The notes: a model not told the origin generated them from the letters alone. A stretch of 36,796 nt of DNA from an uncultured Bacilli bacterium (GCA_934096605.1 CAKOMI010000010.1:1-36796); one strand, 5' to 3'; positions 1-8,417 are shown, counted from the stretch's first letter. Program-made: numbers and translations.

Positions 1-1382
1 CCTTTTAAGCTTTGATAGAATGATAATATTTGACTAGTTTTCATGTTGGTAGCAATATTGTTACTTACTGTATCAAGTAATTTTTCAAATTCACTAAAGT
101 TTGAGGTTTTAACAAGTTTTTTGGCCACGGCTTCGATAATTTGTTGTTGGTGTTTATTACGAGCTAAGTCACTCATTAAAAATCCATGTCTATTTCTAGC
201 ATAGGCTAGAGCTTGTTCACCATTTAAATGTTGCCAACCAGTTTTCATACAGACTGGGTGAATGTAGGTTCTATTGGCGTCACTTTCACAAAGATTTCCT
301 TCTCCCCATTGTGAAATATAATAGTCATAATCAGGTGCTTCAACATCAACATCAATACCACCTAAAGTATTTACTAAGTCAATTACACCTTGGAAATTAA
401 CTTTAACAAAATAATCAATATCAATACCAGTCAAATTTTTAATCGTATTAACAGTGCTTGCTGTTCCATAGGCTGCAGATGAATTTACTTTATTAGTTGT
501 TATTTGAGAGCCATAGCTACTTATAATTGGTACATATAAGTCCCTTGGAATACTAAACATCGTAGCAGTTAAAGTTTTTGGATTAAATGTTACAAGAATA
601 AGTGTATCACCATTAAATGCGGCATTGGCATCAAGGCCATCTTTTTCTTCTGAATCAACTCCCATAACTAAAACTGTAAATGGTTCAGTTAAACTTTTAG
701 TAGAAGTTAGTAATTCACTTTCTTCAGTTTTCATTTCTTTTTGATATTCTTTTAAAATAGTTGTTTCAGTACCAATATTTTGATACTTATCTTCATTTCC
801 ATATATTGTCTTATAATCTTTAGTAATAAATATTGCATCAACCTCTTTATTATACAAGGCTTCAATTAATTCAGTATAATTACTATAATATTTAGTTTCA
901 TTGTTCATCTTTTCTTTTTTCATAAATTCAAGTGGTAAAATATAACCAGTTCGGTCTTTTTCATCACTTATTAAACCAATTGTTATATCACTATCATAAC
1001 TTGTGCCATTTAAACCAAGTAAGACAGTTGTATAAGTACTAGTTTCTTTTGTTGTTAAGTTCTCAAGTTTACCATACAGTTTATCTATGTAATAAGAACC
1101 AAAGCCAAATATAAGTGCTAGTAAAAGTGTTATAACACTTATAATAGTAAATCCAAGTCTTTTATTTTGAAACATTTTAGCAAGAGCAAAAACCATATAT
1201 ATTAAGCCATACAAGATGAAGACAATAATCAATATTGTTCTAATAACTGTTTCAATACCAACTAGACTTAATATACTTTTAGTAAAGAGTACTAGTGTTA
1301 CTATATAAGTTATTAAAGCAAAAAAATACGTAAATTTCATACCTTTTTTAGTGTTTTTAAGTTTTTTTAAGAAGACTCTCAT
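1..1382 (-). CDS. LCP (LytR-CpsA-Psr) family protein, 3' end outside the window
   Basis: At least 460 codons are present; the gene runs off the left edge. ATG at 1382-1380 is preceded by an AGGGG ribosome site on the minus strand. The first 95 residues hold three hydrophobic segments. Next comes an extracytoplasmic alpha/beta accessory region (about residues 100-210), then the LCP catalytic domain. Visible LCP landmarks are VLVMGVDS, the FNGDTLILVTFNP strand with its conserved Asp, SIPRDLYVPI with the conserved Arg, and GEQALAYARNRHG. LCP enzymes transfer undecaprenyl-linked glycopolymers (teichoic acid or capsule) to peptidoglycan on the outer membrane face, and this role is inferred from the family. 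The gene is divergent from the envelope pair starting at 1548. The glycan it attaches cannot be told from sequence. Confidence 0.9.
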   Translation of the reverse strand, partial: MRVFLKKLKNTKKGMKFTYFFALITYIVTLVLFTKSILSLVGIETVIRTILIIVFILYGLIYMVFALAKMFQNKRLGFTIISVITLLLALIFGFGSYYIDKLYGKLENLTTKETSTYTTVLLGLNGTSYDSDITIGLISDEKDRTGYILPLEFMKKEKMNNETKYYSNYTELIEALYNKEVDAIFITKDYKTIYGNEDKYQNIGTETTILKEYQKEMKTEESELLTSTKSLTEPFTVLVMGVDSEEKDGLDANAAFNGDTLILVTFNPKTLTATMFSIPRDLYVPIISSYGSQITTNKVNSSAAYGTASTVNTIKNLTGIDIDYFVKVNFQGVIDLVNTLGGIDVDVEAPDYDYYISQWGEGNLCESDANRTYIHPVCMKTGWQHLNGEQALAYARNRHGFLMSDLARNKHQQQIIEAVAKKLVKTSNFSEFEKLLDTVSNNIATNMKTSQILSFYQSLK

Positions 1383-1547
1383 AAAACAACCCCTATCTAT
1401 TTATTTCTTTATTATACTATCAAATTATACCTTAAAATTTAATAATTAACAATATTTGATAGTTTATTTACAAAAAAAATTTTAGAAGACTTTAAAAAAA
1501 GCCTTTTATTTGATATAATTCTGATGTAAATAGGAGGCTAGGATGAT
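1383..1547. promoter_or_regulatory. Divergent promoter region between LCP gene and dockerin hydrolase
   Basis: This AT-rich spacer separates two divergent envelope genes. For the plus strand, TATAAT lies at 1514-1519 with a poor -35 (TTTAAA, 1491-1496, 17-nt spacing). AGGAGG follows at 1532-1537, 10 nt before the ATG at 1548. No clear minus-strand hexamers were picked. Confidence 0.6.
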
Positions 1548-3365
1548 ATGAAGAAATATAAATTTTTAAATATTTTATTATGTTTAAATATTCTAGTGTG
1601 TGTGTTAGTTCCTAGTACTGTTTATGCGACTGATGAGATTAACGCGGTTGTTAATGCTGATGAGGTAAGATTCAGAAGTGGCCCTGGTACTAGTTATTAT
1701 TCTTTAGGCTATTTATATCAAGGTTATAAAGTTGTTTTAAAAAGTTCTAATAAGAGTAGTGGAACAGGTTGTAGTGCAGGCTGGTATAACATATATTATA
1801 ATGGTCAAAGTGGTTATGTTTGTAGCACTTATTTAAATGTTGATGGTGAAGAATTTATTGATCCATACGATAGACCATGGACTAGTCCTAAAAAAGCTAT
1901 TGTTGGCGGGGCTAAGTTTATTTCTTCTTCTTATATTGCCATGGGACAAAATACAAGTTATTTAAAAAAGTTTAATGTTAATCCAAGTAGCTATTATGGC
2001 ACATATAATCATCAATATATGGCTAATTTAGCAGCGCCTTATAATGAAGCAAGTACAAGTTATAATTCCTATAAAAATAATGGCTTACTTAGTTTAGCTC
2101 TGCATTTTCAAATTCCTGTATATAATAATATGCCCGAATATACGACTCACCCAGTAACCGGCAGGGAAGAGGGTGGAACTAGTACGGTTAGCGATACTGA
2201 CTTTGAAAAGAAATTAGACGCACAAGGATTTCCAGAAACTTATAAAAAATGGTTACGAGTAATACATAAGAATAGACCTAATTGGACTTTTGAAGCGATA
2301 AAAACTAATTTAGATTTTAATACATCGGTAGAAAGAGAAAAATGGGTTAGTTCCATTAATAAAAATAGTTGTGCTAAGTGTGTTGATGCTTCTAATACTA
2401 ACACAGAAGGTAGTTGGTATGTTGGGTCAACTGAGGTAACGGCCTATTTTCTAGATCCTAGAAATTTCTTAGAAGAAGATAGTATTTTAATGTTTGAGGA
2501 TTTAGGTAATAATTCTTTTTATACGGAAGATATGGTAAAAAGTGTTTTACAAGGTACTTTTATGAGTGGTTGTGATAATATTGATAAAATAAGTTATTCA
2601 AGTATGTTTATGACTGCAGCCAAAGAAGCCAATGTTAGTCCTATTTATTTAGCTAGTTTGTCAAGACAAGAGGTAGGAACTACTATAGGGCTTGTAACAA
2701 GTGGTGAAGAATTTAGTTATAATGGTAATACTTATATCGGATTTTATAATTTCTATAATATAGGGGCTTATTCATCAGAAAGTAATCCGGCTAAAGCAGG
2801 CCTTGTATATGCCGCAACTGGTTCTAGTAAAGATAGTTCTGGTAAGTACGTTGGTAATTTCAATGGTAATAGTAATAACAATAATAATGGTAATAATGGA
2901 AATAATAACAACAATAACAATAACGACAATAAACCACAAGTTACACCAGTTAGTACCCATGTTAGTAGAATGAATTTGAAAGTTAAGGGTAGTTATTTAA
3001 CTAATACAACTTTAAATACAACAATTGGTACATTAAAATCTAAGACGACATCTAGTGAACTTACCTTTAAAAATGCAAGTGGTAGTGTAGTAGGTGATTC
3101 ACAAAAAGTTGGAACTGGTATAACAATCAGTTTTAAAACCGGTGAAACAAAAACAATTGTTGTTTATGGCGATTTAACAGGTGATGGCGTAATTAACTCA
3201 GCCGATTTACTAAGAATGCGTCAACATTTACTTGGCCAAGTAAAACTTAGTGGGGCTTATTTAGAAGCCGCAAGACTTGTTAATACAAGTGGTAATGTTA
3301 ATTCAGCTGACTTACTTAGAATGCGCCAGTATCTACTTGGACAAAAAAATATAAGTCAAGCTTAA
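1548..3365 (+). CDS. Secreted SH3b / N-acetylglucosaminidase-like / dockerin protein with permuted catalytic domain
   Basis: 605 aa. Signal peptide at 1-27, then a bacterial SH3 domain (about 29-98; VRFRSGPGTSYY is the usual signature). Residues 107-196 (RPWTSPKKAIVGGAKF ... FQIPVYNNMP) match what is normally the C-terminal half of the glucosaminidase region in Firmicute autolysins. Residues 215-425 carry the normal N-terminal half: PNWTFEAIKTNLDF, FLDPRNFLEEDSILMFEDL, and SRQEVG with candidate catalytic Glu375, ending at NFYNIGAY...GLVYA. The two halves are therefore in reversed order. An Asn/Gly linker (440-463) leads to a beta domain and a dockerin-like tail (540-600) with two ADLLRMRQ repeats; the first has a GDLTGDG calcium loop, the second a degenerate one. 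It is likely exported and cleaves cell-wall glycan. The dockerin could dock on the cohesin-like product of the next gene, 12 nt downstream in the same operon. Confidence 0.8.
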   Translation: MKKYKFLNILLCLNILVCVLVPSTVYATDEINAVVNADEVRFRSGPGTSYYSLGYLYQGYKVVLKSSNKSSGTGCSAGWYNIYYNGQSGYVCSTYLNVDGEEFIDPYDRPWTSPKKAIVGGAKFISSSYIAMGQNTSYLKKFNVNPSSYYGTYNHQYMANLAAPYNEASTSYNSYKNNGLLSLALHFQIPVYNNMPEYTTHPVTGREEGGTSTVSDTDFEKKLDAQGFPETYKKWLRVIHKNRPNWTFEAIKTNLDFNTSVEREKWVSSINKNSCAKCVDASNTNTEGSWYVGSTEVTAYFLDPRNFLEEDSILMFEDLGNNSFYTEDMVKSVLQGTFMSGCDNIDKISYSSMFMTAAKEANVSPIYLASLSRQEVGTTIGLVTSGEEFSYNGNTYIGFYNFYNIGAYSSESNPAKAGLVYAATGSSKDSSGKYVGNFNGNSNNNNNGNNGNNNNNNNNDNKPQVTPVSTHVSRMNLKVKGSYLTNTTLNTTIGTLKSKTTSSELTFKNASGSVVGDSQKVGTGITISFKTGETKTIVVYGDLTGDGVINSADLLRMRQHLLGQVKLSGAYLEAARLVNTSGNVNSADLLRMRQYLLGQKNISQA

Positions 3366-3377
3366 AGGAGGAAAAAA

Positions 3378-4865
3378 ATGAAAAGAATAAAAAGAGAAAT
3401 TTTTGGTATATTGGTATCAATATCACTTATGGGTGTCGTGCATGCAGCTCCATCTTATAGTATGAGTTTAAGTGCTACTAGTATTGAACAAGGTAGTTCT
3501 GTAACAGCTACTCTTACTATTAGTGGGGTAGCAGCTTGGAATGTTTCTTTAGAAGGAAATGGGTCGACTAGTGGGTGTACTCAAAGATATGCTGATGCAA
3601 CAAGTAATGGCGGAAACACAACTAAGTATTTAACTGTAACATGTCGTTCTACTGGAATTGGTCAGATTAGTTTTCGGGCAACCGGGGATGCAACTAGTAG
3701 TGATGGCAAGACAAGCAACATTAGTGCTGTAAGAGTTGTTACCGTAACAGCTCCAAGACAGAGGGATGCTAATAACAACTTGAAATCTTTGAGCGTTAAA
3801 GGTTATAAGTTAAGTCCTGATTTTAATGCTGATACTTTAGAGTATAGTGTTGACGTACCAAATACAGTTAATAAAGTAACAATTGAAGGGGAAAAGGCAA
3901 GTTCTTATGCAAGTATTACAGGTACAGGAGAATTTGAAGTATCAGAAGGGGCTAATACTTTTAGTGTCATTGTAACTAGTGAAACTGGTAATGCTAAAGA
4001 ATATAAAATAAATGTTAATGTAAAAGATGAAAATCCTATCAAACTTAATATTAGTAATTCTGATTATACAATTGTTAAAAATGTTAAGAAAATAGAAGCA
4101 CCTTCAACTTATGAGGTAACAACTATTAAAATTAATGATATCGAAGTTCCAGCCTTCTATTCAGAAGTATCAAACTTTACTTTAGTAGCCATTAAAAATG
4201 GTAAAGGTGATTTAGCTTTTGCTATATATGATAAAGATAAAAATAGTTATACATTATATAACGAAAATAAAAGTGATCAATTACTTTTGTATATTATGCC
4301 TATAGATAAAGAATTAGAGGGATTTACAAAAAGTACAGTTAAAATAAATGATATAGACTATGACTGTGTGAAGAAAGATGATTTAGTTATAGTAAAAGCA
4401 ATGAATATTGTGACTGGTAAAGAAGATTATTATATATATGATAAAGAACTAAATAATTATGTGAAATATAATACTAATTTATTTGATAGTTATAATGAAG
4501 AAATAGCTAAGTATAAACAAGTATTATTATATTTAGGGATAGGTTCTATTGTTGTTATATTTGTTTTAATTTTAATTATTTTACATAAACCAAAGAGAAA
4601 GAAAGTAAATAAGAAAGTGATAGAAAACAAAGATAGTGATATAGAAGTAAAGAAAATAGAAAAAGAAAGTATTAACGAAGAAAAAGAAATTAAGCCAAGT
4701 GTTAAGAAAGAAGATATTACAAAAGAAATAGATGAAGCAACAAAGATAATTGATGATTTTGAAAGTAATAATAAAAAAGAAGAAAAAAATGAATCAGAAT
4801 TAGAACCTACTATGTATGATATCTTTAGTGAAGATAAAAAGAAGAAAAAGAGAAAGAAGAAATAG
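3378..4865 (+). CDS. Membrane-anchored protein with cohesin-like and cadherin-like beta-sandwich domains
   Basis: 495 aa, with AGGAGG 6 nt ahead of the ATG. Signal peptide at 1-23. Residues 25-125 form a beta-rich domain (YSMSLSATSIEQGSSVTATL, then AAWNVSLEG and a Cys67/Cys89 pair) that resembles the cohesin/Big-like modules found near dockerin proteins in this type of genome. Residues 133-216 match the cadherin-like beta-sandwich pattern (LKSLSVKGYKLSPDFNADTL). A further ectodomain reaches 380, one transmembrane helix covers 382-402, and a cytoplasmic tail of about 90 residues is very rich in Lys and Glu. The likely role is a surface receptor holding the dockerin-bearing hydrolase encoded upstream; that pairing is inferred from adjacency. 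The last base of its TAG stop is also the first base of the IS element, so the native C-terminus may have been longer. Confidence 0.7.
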   Translation: MKRIKREIFGILVSISLMGVVHAAPSYSMSLSATSIEQGSSVTATLTISGVAAWNVSLEGNGSTSGCTQRYADATSNGGNTTKYLTVTCRSTGIGQISFRATGDATSSDGKTSNISAVRVVTVTAPRQRDANNNLKSLSVKGYKLSPDFNADTLEYSVDVPNTVNKVTIEGEKASSYASITGTGEFEVSEGANTFSVIVTSETGNAKEYKINVNVKDENPIKLNISNSDYTIVKNVKKIEAPSTYEVTTIKINDIEVPAFYSEVSNFTLVAIKNGKGDLAFAIYDKDKNSYTLYNENKSDQLLLYIMPIDKELEGFTKSTVKINDIDYDCVKKDDLVIVKAMNIVTGKEDYYIYDKELNNYVKYNTNLFDSYNEEIAKYKQVLLYLGIGSIVVIFVLILIILHKPKRKKVNKKVIENKDSDIEVKKIEKESINEEKEIKPSVKKEDITKEIDEATKIIDDFESNNKKEEKNESELEPTMYDIFSEDKKKKKRKKK

Positions 4866-4904
4866 GGGCTGTAATGAAATAAAATAATTTCATACAGCTT
4901 TTTT
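4865..4904 (+). repeat. Left terminal inverted repeat of the IS (hairpin, inward terminator)
   Basis: The stem GCTGTAATGAAAT pairs with ATTTCATACAGC, followed by TTTTTTC. It serves as the transcription terminator of the cohesin-like gene and also encodes the last codons of the transposase on the other strand. Confidence 0.8.
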
Positions 4905-6491
4905 CTTTTCATTTTTTTGTTTTGGAAAAGGTAATTTTTCAGGTTTTAAATTAGCAGATTTTTTCCAATAATTACTTTTAATCTTTTCAGTATCCAATAT
5001 AACAAAAAATTTTCTAATATTTCTTCCTAAACACATAAGCATAATTTCACAAGGTACTTTTTCTATTCCACGTCTTCTAATTCTAACATATTGCATATTT
5101 TGCTTCAATTGTCCAAATGTTCCTTCAACTTGAATACTTCTATTAATTCTTATTTCAATACCTTTGGCTGACAACAAATTATTTCTCGCTTGTTCTTTTA
5201 ACAACTCATAATCTGGTATCAGTTCATACAAACGAAAATCTAAATTTTTATTTTTTAAATTCTTCTTACATATATAGGCATAATTACAATTATTGCAGCC
5301 AGTAAACTTGAAAAGTTTTCCACCTTCATTCCTTTGATGATGACTAGAGTTAAATGATATTTCTTCACCAATACATGTATTTAAGCATAAAACTCCATCA
5401 TCAAATGTATAAAAAATTTGAGGACGTTTTCCATCTACTTCTCCTGCCCAAGATTGAAATTTTACATAATTTCCTATGTTATGTTCTCTCATGTATTTAT
5501 AATTGGCATAAATCCCATAACCTGAATCAGCACATTCGTTTTTGGGATATTCATTGTAATATTTAAAATACAAGTCATTCATAGGAATGAAAGTATGGTA
5601 ATCACTTCTGTCTTGAAATACTCCATACATCGTAATCAGTCCACTTGATACTAAAACTTGAATATTATATCCTGCATGAAAGTCATGGCTTAACTTGGAA
5701 TAGTAATCTTCTTTTAATACCATGGCTGTTGCATCTTTATCTGTTTTAAAGTAGGAATTCCTAATTTCACCGCATATTTTTTCTTTTTCCTCATATTCTA
5801 ATAATTTAGTCAAATATTGGCAAGCTAATTTGTAGTTTTTTTGTTCCTTTGTTAAACGCTTACCCTTTCCAAAAGGTATTGAATTTATATTTATTTTCTT
5901 ATTAATGATATAAGTCTTAATAAACTCATTTAATTTATTACTTTTAATTAAATGCTTATCAGTAACTTCTATTTCCATTGAAACTAGCAATTCTTTTATT
6001 TTGGCATCTAGTCTTTTATGAAAAGTAGTTGGTTTCCAAACAAATTTATATTTATTTGCATTTGCTTCTATTTTCGTTCCATCTAAATACTGATTACTTA
6101 TGTCCAAATTAAATTCTGATATGATTGTTTTAGTAATTCGTACAAATATTTCATAATGATGTGGCAAGATATATTTATTGATACATTCCTTTATTACATT
6201 GTGGCTTGGTTGTTCTTGTTGCATTAAATATATTATTCGTAAATCATATTTGCATAATTGTTCTATTTCTCTTAAACTACTTCTAAACTGTGAAAAACAA
6301 TAAATTATTGTGGCAACCAAATTAAAAGGATTATAGCCTGTTCTACCAATTCTATTTTGTTCTTTTGCAATTAAAATTCCTATTCCACTTTTATTTAAAA
6401 TAAGTAAAAATTTATCTATTTTTTCAAATTCCTCACAGACCTCTAATGAGGGGACTATGAAAAAAGGCCTTATTGTGTTAAAATAATCCAT
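4890..6491 (-). CDS. IS1182 family DDE transposase
   Basis: 533 aa from the ATG at 6491; a GTG at 6527 would add 12 residues of poor similarity. The N-terminal InsH/DUF772-like region (NRIGRTGYNPFNLVATIIY, then FRSSLREIEQLC) is followed by the DDE core. Candidate catalytic residues are the Asp of YLDGTKIEANANKY, the Asp of ECADSGYGIYANY and the Glu of IQVEGTFGQLKQNMQY. A Cys cluster (CNNCNYAYICKKN) lies before the last block, as in other IS1182 members. No frameshift or internal stop is present, so it may be active. An extended -10 (TGATACAAT) sits just upstream on the minus strand. The stop codon lies inside the terminal hairpin. Confidence 0.93.
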   Translation of the reverse strand: MDYFNTIRPFFIVPSLEVCEEFEKIDKFLLILNKSGIGILIAKEQNRIGRTGYNPFNLVATIIYCFSQFRSSLREIEQLCKYDLRIIYLMQQEQPSHNVIKECINKYILPHHYEIFVRITKTIISEFNLDISNQYLDGTKIEANANKYKFVWKPTTFHKRLDAKIKELLVSMEIEVTDKHLIKSNKLNEFIKTYIINKKININSIPFGKGKRLTKEQKNYKLACQYLTKLLEYEEKEKICGEIRNSYFKTDKDATAMVLKEDYYSKLSHDFHAGYNIQVLVSSGLITMYGVFQDRSDYHTFIPMNDLYFKYYNEYPKNECADSGYGIYANYKYMREHNIGNYVKFQSWAGEVDGKRPQIFYTFDDGVLCLNTCIGEEISFNSSHHQRNEGGKLFKFTGCNNCNYAYICKKNLKNKNLDFRLYELIPDYELLKEQARNNLLSAKGIEIRINRSIQVEGTFGQLKQNMQYVRIRRRGIEKVPCEIMLMCLGRNIRKFFVILDTEKIKSNYWKKSANLKPEKLPFPKQKNEKKKAV

Positions 6492-6582
6492 GTGATACAA
6501 CTTCTTTCGACAATTAGATTGTATCACAAAACGGCGTTAGAAATTAAGTTTTCCAACGCTTTTTAGTTTTTTTAAAATAAAA

Positions 6583-6621
6583 AAAAGCTGCAATGAAATT
6601 ATTTTATTTCATTACAGCCCC
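6583..6621 (-). repeat. Right terminal inverted repeat of the IS (hairpin, inward terminator)
   Basis: Reverse complement of the left repeat with a C for the missing/changed base (GCTGCAATGAAAT). Read on the minus strand, the hairpin is followed by a run of eight T residues pointing into the element. Confidence 0.8.
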
Positions 6622-6641
6622 TTTTTTGAACTATTAGTATC

Positions 6642-6703
6642 ATTGTGATACCAAAATGGTATTGAATAAATGATATCTTTGTGATACCATTTACTTATGG
6701 TAG
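6642..6703. promoter_or_regulatory. Two tandem inverted repeats upstream of the VR1 gene (candidate operators)
   Basis: TTGTGATACCA occurs twice (6643-6653 and 6679-6689, 36 bp apart). Each copy is followed by its own inverted arm: TACCA-aaa-TGGTA in the first, TACCAT-n6-ATGGTA in the second. A spacing of about three and a half helical turns with repeated dyads suggests regulator binding sites. No regulator can be assigned. Confidence 0.45.
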
Positions 6704-6763
6704 AGATAGTAGATACATAAAAAATATCAAATTATTCATACTAGAAGTAGAGAGGTACAGATT

Positions 6764-8374
6764 ATGAAAAATGAAAAGAAAACGATTATGATAGCGGTAG
6801 TAGTTTTATTACTGGCTATTGTAGCAACTGTAGGTGCCAGTTATGCATATTTTGCGACAGCAAATAAAACAACAGGAAATGATGAAAAACTAAATATTGT
6901 AACCGAAGACTTAGGTAACATTAAGTGGCAAGGTACAAAGGTATTTGAAAGTTCTGGTCTGCTACCAGGTGAAATGGGTATTCAAACATTCACAATTGAA
7001 AAAAATAGTGCAACAGGTAAAGGCATCTATGAAATAGATTTAAAAGGAATATTAGACGAGTCTTTTGGAAGTGATGTAGAAGTAAGTCTTTATAAATCAA
7101 CTAATCCAACTACTGATAATGTAACAATTACTCAAGGTAATAGCGCAACAGATGCAGGTGCTGATAATAAAGTACATTACTACAAAGAAGATACATTAAA
7201 AATAAATGGCAGTCCAAAGAAAGTCTATGGACCAAAAGCATTAAAAAATAAAAATCCAATTATATTAGAACAAGCAGATTTTGATAATAGTACACTACAA
7301 AAAACAACATATTATTTAGTATATCATTATAAAAATGCTGACACAGCCCAAGATGCCCAACAAGGCAAAAACTTCAGTGGAGAAATAAGTGTTAAATTAA
7401 TACTTGAAAAAGGGAAAGTACCTCTAAGTGATTATGTAGCGGATACAGCAAGTGATACAGCGGTAGATGATTATGGAAATACAAGGTATATAGGAGCAGT
7501 TCCAAATAACTATGTAAGTATTGATGGCGATATATGGCGAATCATCGGTACAATGAAAGATGTGGATGATGGCACAGGAAATAAAGAAGACAGAGTAAAA
7601 TTAATAAGAGCTAGCTCTATAGGTAGTTACTCATGGGACACAAGTGAAAGTTCTGTAAATAATGGATATGGTGTCAATGAATGGAGCCAAGCTGATTTAA
7701 TGAAATTATTAAATCCAGGCTATGAAAGTGAGTCAGTTGGTGGATCATTATACTGGAATAACCAATCAGGAAAATGTTATTACTCTAACAATAATGGAAC
7801 AACAAGTTGTAATTTCACAAGTACAGGTATAAAAGACAAATTAAAAACATTAATAAGTGATGCCGTATGGAACACAGGTAGTCAAGGAACAAATGATTGG
7901 TCAAGTGCAAGTGGAGGATTAACAAAACATTTCTATGCATATGAAAGAAGCAGTAATACTGGCAAGATATGTTCAAGTGGTAACTATTGTAATGATACAG
8001 TAGAAAGAACAACAAAGTGGACAGGCAAAGTAGGCTTAATGTATCCAAGTGATTATGGATATGCTACGAGTGGTGGAGACACAACAGACAGAGCAACATG
8101 TTTAAATACATATTTAAATAATTGGAAAAACAGTAGTGTAAGTGATTGCAAAAATAATGACTGGTTATTAAGTAGTGCACAATGGACATTATCGCCTTGT
8201 GCGCTCTCTTCCTATGCGAACCGTGCGTTCACTGTGCTCTCAGGTGGGGGCGTCGGCCTCACCAGTGCGTCCAACAACAATGGCGTGCGTCCCGTCGTTT
8301 ATCTGACATCGAATGTGGGAGTACAAAGCGGAGATGGCAGCAGGGGTAATCCGTTTATATTATCTGAGAATTAA
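6764..8374 (+). CDS. Secreted C-type-lectin-like variable protein, putative DGR target (copy 1)
   Basis: 536 aa. The N-terminus is a SipW/TasA-type signal (hydrophobic 8-25, then VGASYAYF). Residues 40-215 form a TasA/camelysin-like beta-sandwich (LLPGEMGIQTFTI; YLVYHYKN). From about 235 to the end runs a C-type-lectin-like module: IDGDIWRIIGTM, VNEWSQADLMKLLNPGYE, a Cys-rich middle, and a terminal GVRPVVYL block like that of DUF6273-type and DGR variable proteins. Residues 474-514 are encoded by a GC-rich segment (VR1) that is unlike the rest of the gene. A second protein at 30219-31697 has the same architecture. It is probably a cell-surface or fibre-associated ligand-binding protein with a diversifiable binding face. 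The start follows a modest AGAGG site. DGR status is inferred from the VR comparison. Confidence 0.75.
   Translation: MKNEKKTIMIAVVVLLLAIVATVGASYAYFATANKTTGNDEKLNIVTEDLGNIKWQGTKVFESSGLLPGEMGIQTFTIEKNSATGKGIYEIDLKGILDESFGSDVEVSLYKSTNPTTDNVTITQGNSATDAGADNKVHYYKEDTLKINGSPKKVYGPKALKNKNPIILEQADFDNSTLQKTTYYLVYHYKNADTAQDAQQGKNFSGEISVKLILEKGKVPLSDYVADTASDTAVDDYGNTRYIGAVPNNYVSIDGDIWRIIGTMKDVDDGTGNKEDRVKLIRASSIGSYSWDTSESSVNNGYGVNEWSQADLMKLLNPGYESESVGGSLYWNNQSGKCYYSNNNGTTSCNFTSTGIKDKLKTLISDAVWNTGSQGTNDWSSASGGLTKHFYAYERSSNTGKICSSGNYCNDTVERTTKWTGKVGLMYPSDYGYATSGGDTTDRATCLNTYLNNWKNSSVSDCKNNDWLLSSAQWTLSPCALSSYANRAFTVLSGGGVGLTSASNNNGVRPVVYLTSNVGVQSGDGSRGNPFILSEN
8183..8305 (+). repeat. Putative DGR variable region VR1
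   Basis: 123 nt, 72 G+C (59%), in a gene that is otherwise about 35-40% GC. Aligns without gaps to VR2 (31509-31631), with 83 of 123 positions identical. Of the 40 differences, 14 are at codon position 1, 18 at position 2 and 8 at position 3. The constant columns are poor in A (9 of 83). The last 18 nt (CGTCCCGTCGTTTATCTG) are identical in both copies and may mark the end at which retrohoming initiates. Confidence 0.7.
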
Positions 8375-8381
8375 TATACTT

Positions 8382-8417
8382 AAAGAAGCCTTTTAGTTAT
8401 GTTGGTTTCTTTTTTTT
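8382..8417 (+). terminator. Rho-independent terminator after the VR1 gene
   Basis: AAAGAAGCC pairs with GGTTTCTTT (one G-U) around a 13-nt loop, then a run of T. The tract TTCTTTTTTTTTGCTTG recurs after the VR2 gene. This raises the possibility that the downstream hairpin has a second role in retrohoming. Confidence 0.75.

Larger units (their letters stand above)
4865..6621 (-). mobile_element. IS1182-type insertion sequence, complete
   Basis: An element of about 1.76 kb bounded by near-identical inverted terminal repeats of about 39 bp (4865-4904 and 6583-6621). They differ by one substitution and one indel. Each repeat is itself an imperfect palindrome (GCTGTAATGAAAT ... ATTTCATTACAGC), so both ends form hairpins. 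Each hairpin is followed by a T-run pointing inward, which should block outside transcription from entering the transposase. No convincing target-site duplication is visible (flanks AAATA and TTTTT). The transposase reads leftward and ends inside the left hairpin. Confidence 0.85.

Noticed and set aside
2860..2935. AAT/AAC triplet run as a CRISPR-like or microsatellite array
   Set aside because: It encodes an in-frame Asn/Gly linker; no spacers or fixed repeat unit.
2775..2960. 61-aa minus-strand frame rich in Ile and Val
   Set aside because: It is the reverse of the Asn-rich linker of the dockerin protein; no ribosome site, purely compositional.
4490..4912. 140-aa minus-strand Ser/Phe-rich frame
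   Set aside because: Mirror of the Lys/Glu tail of the cohesin-like protein, and it overlaps the IS end.
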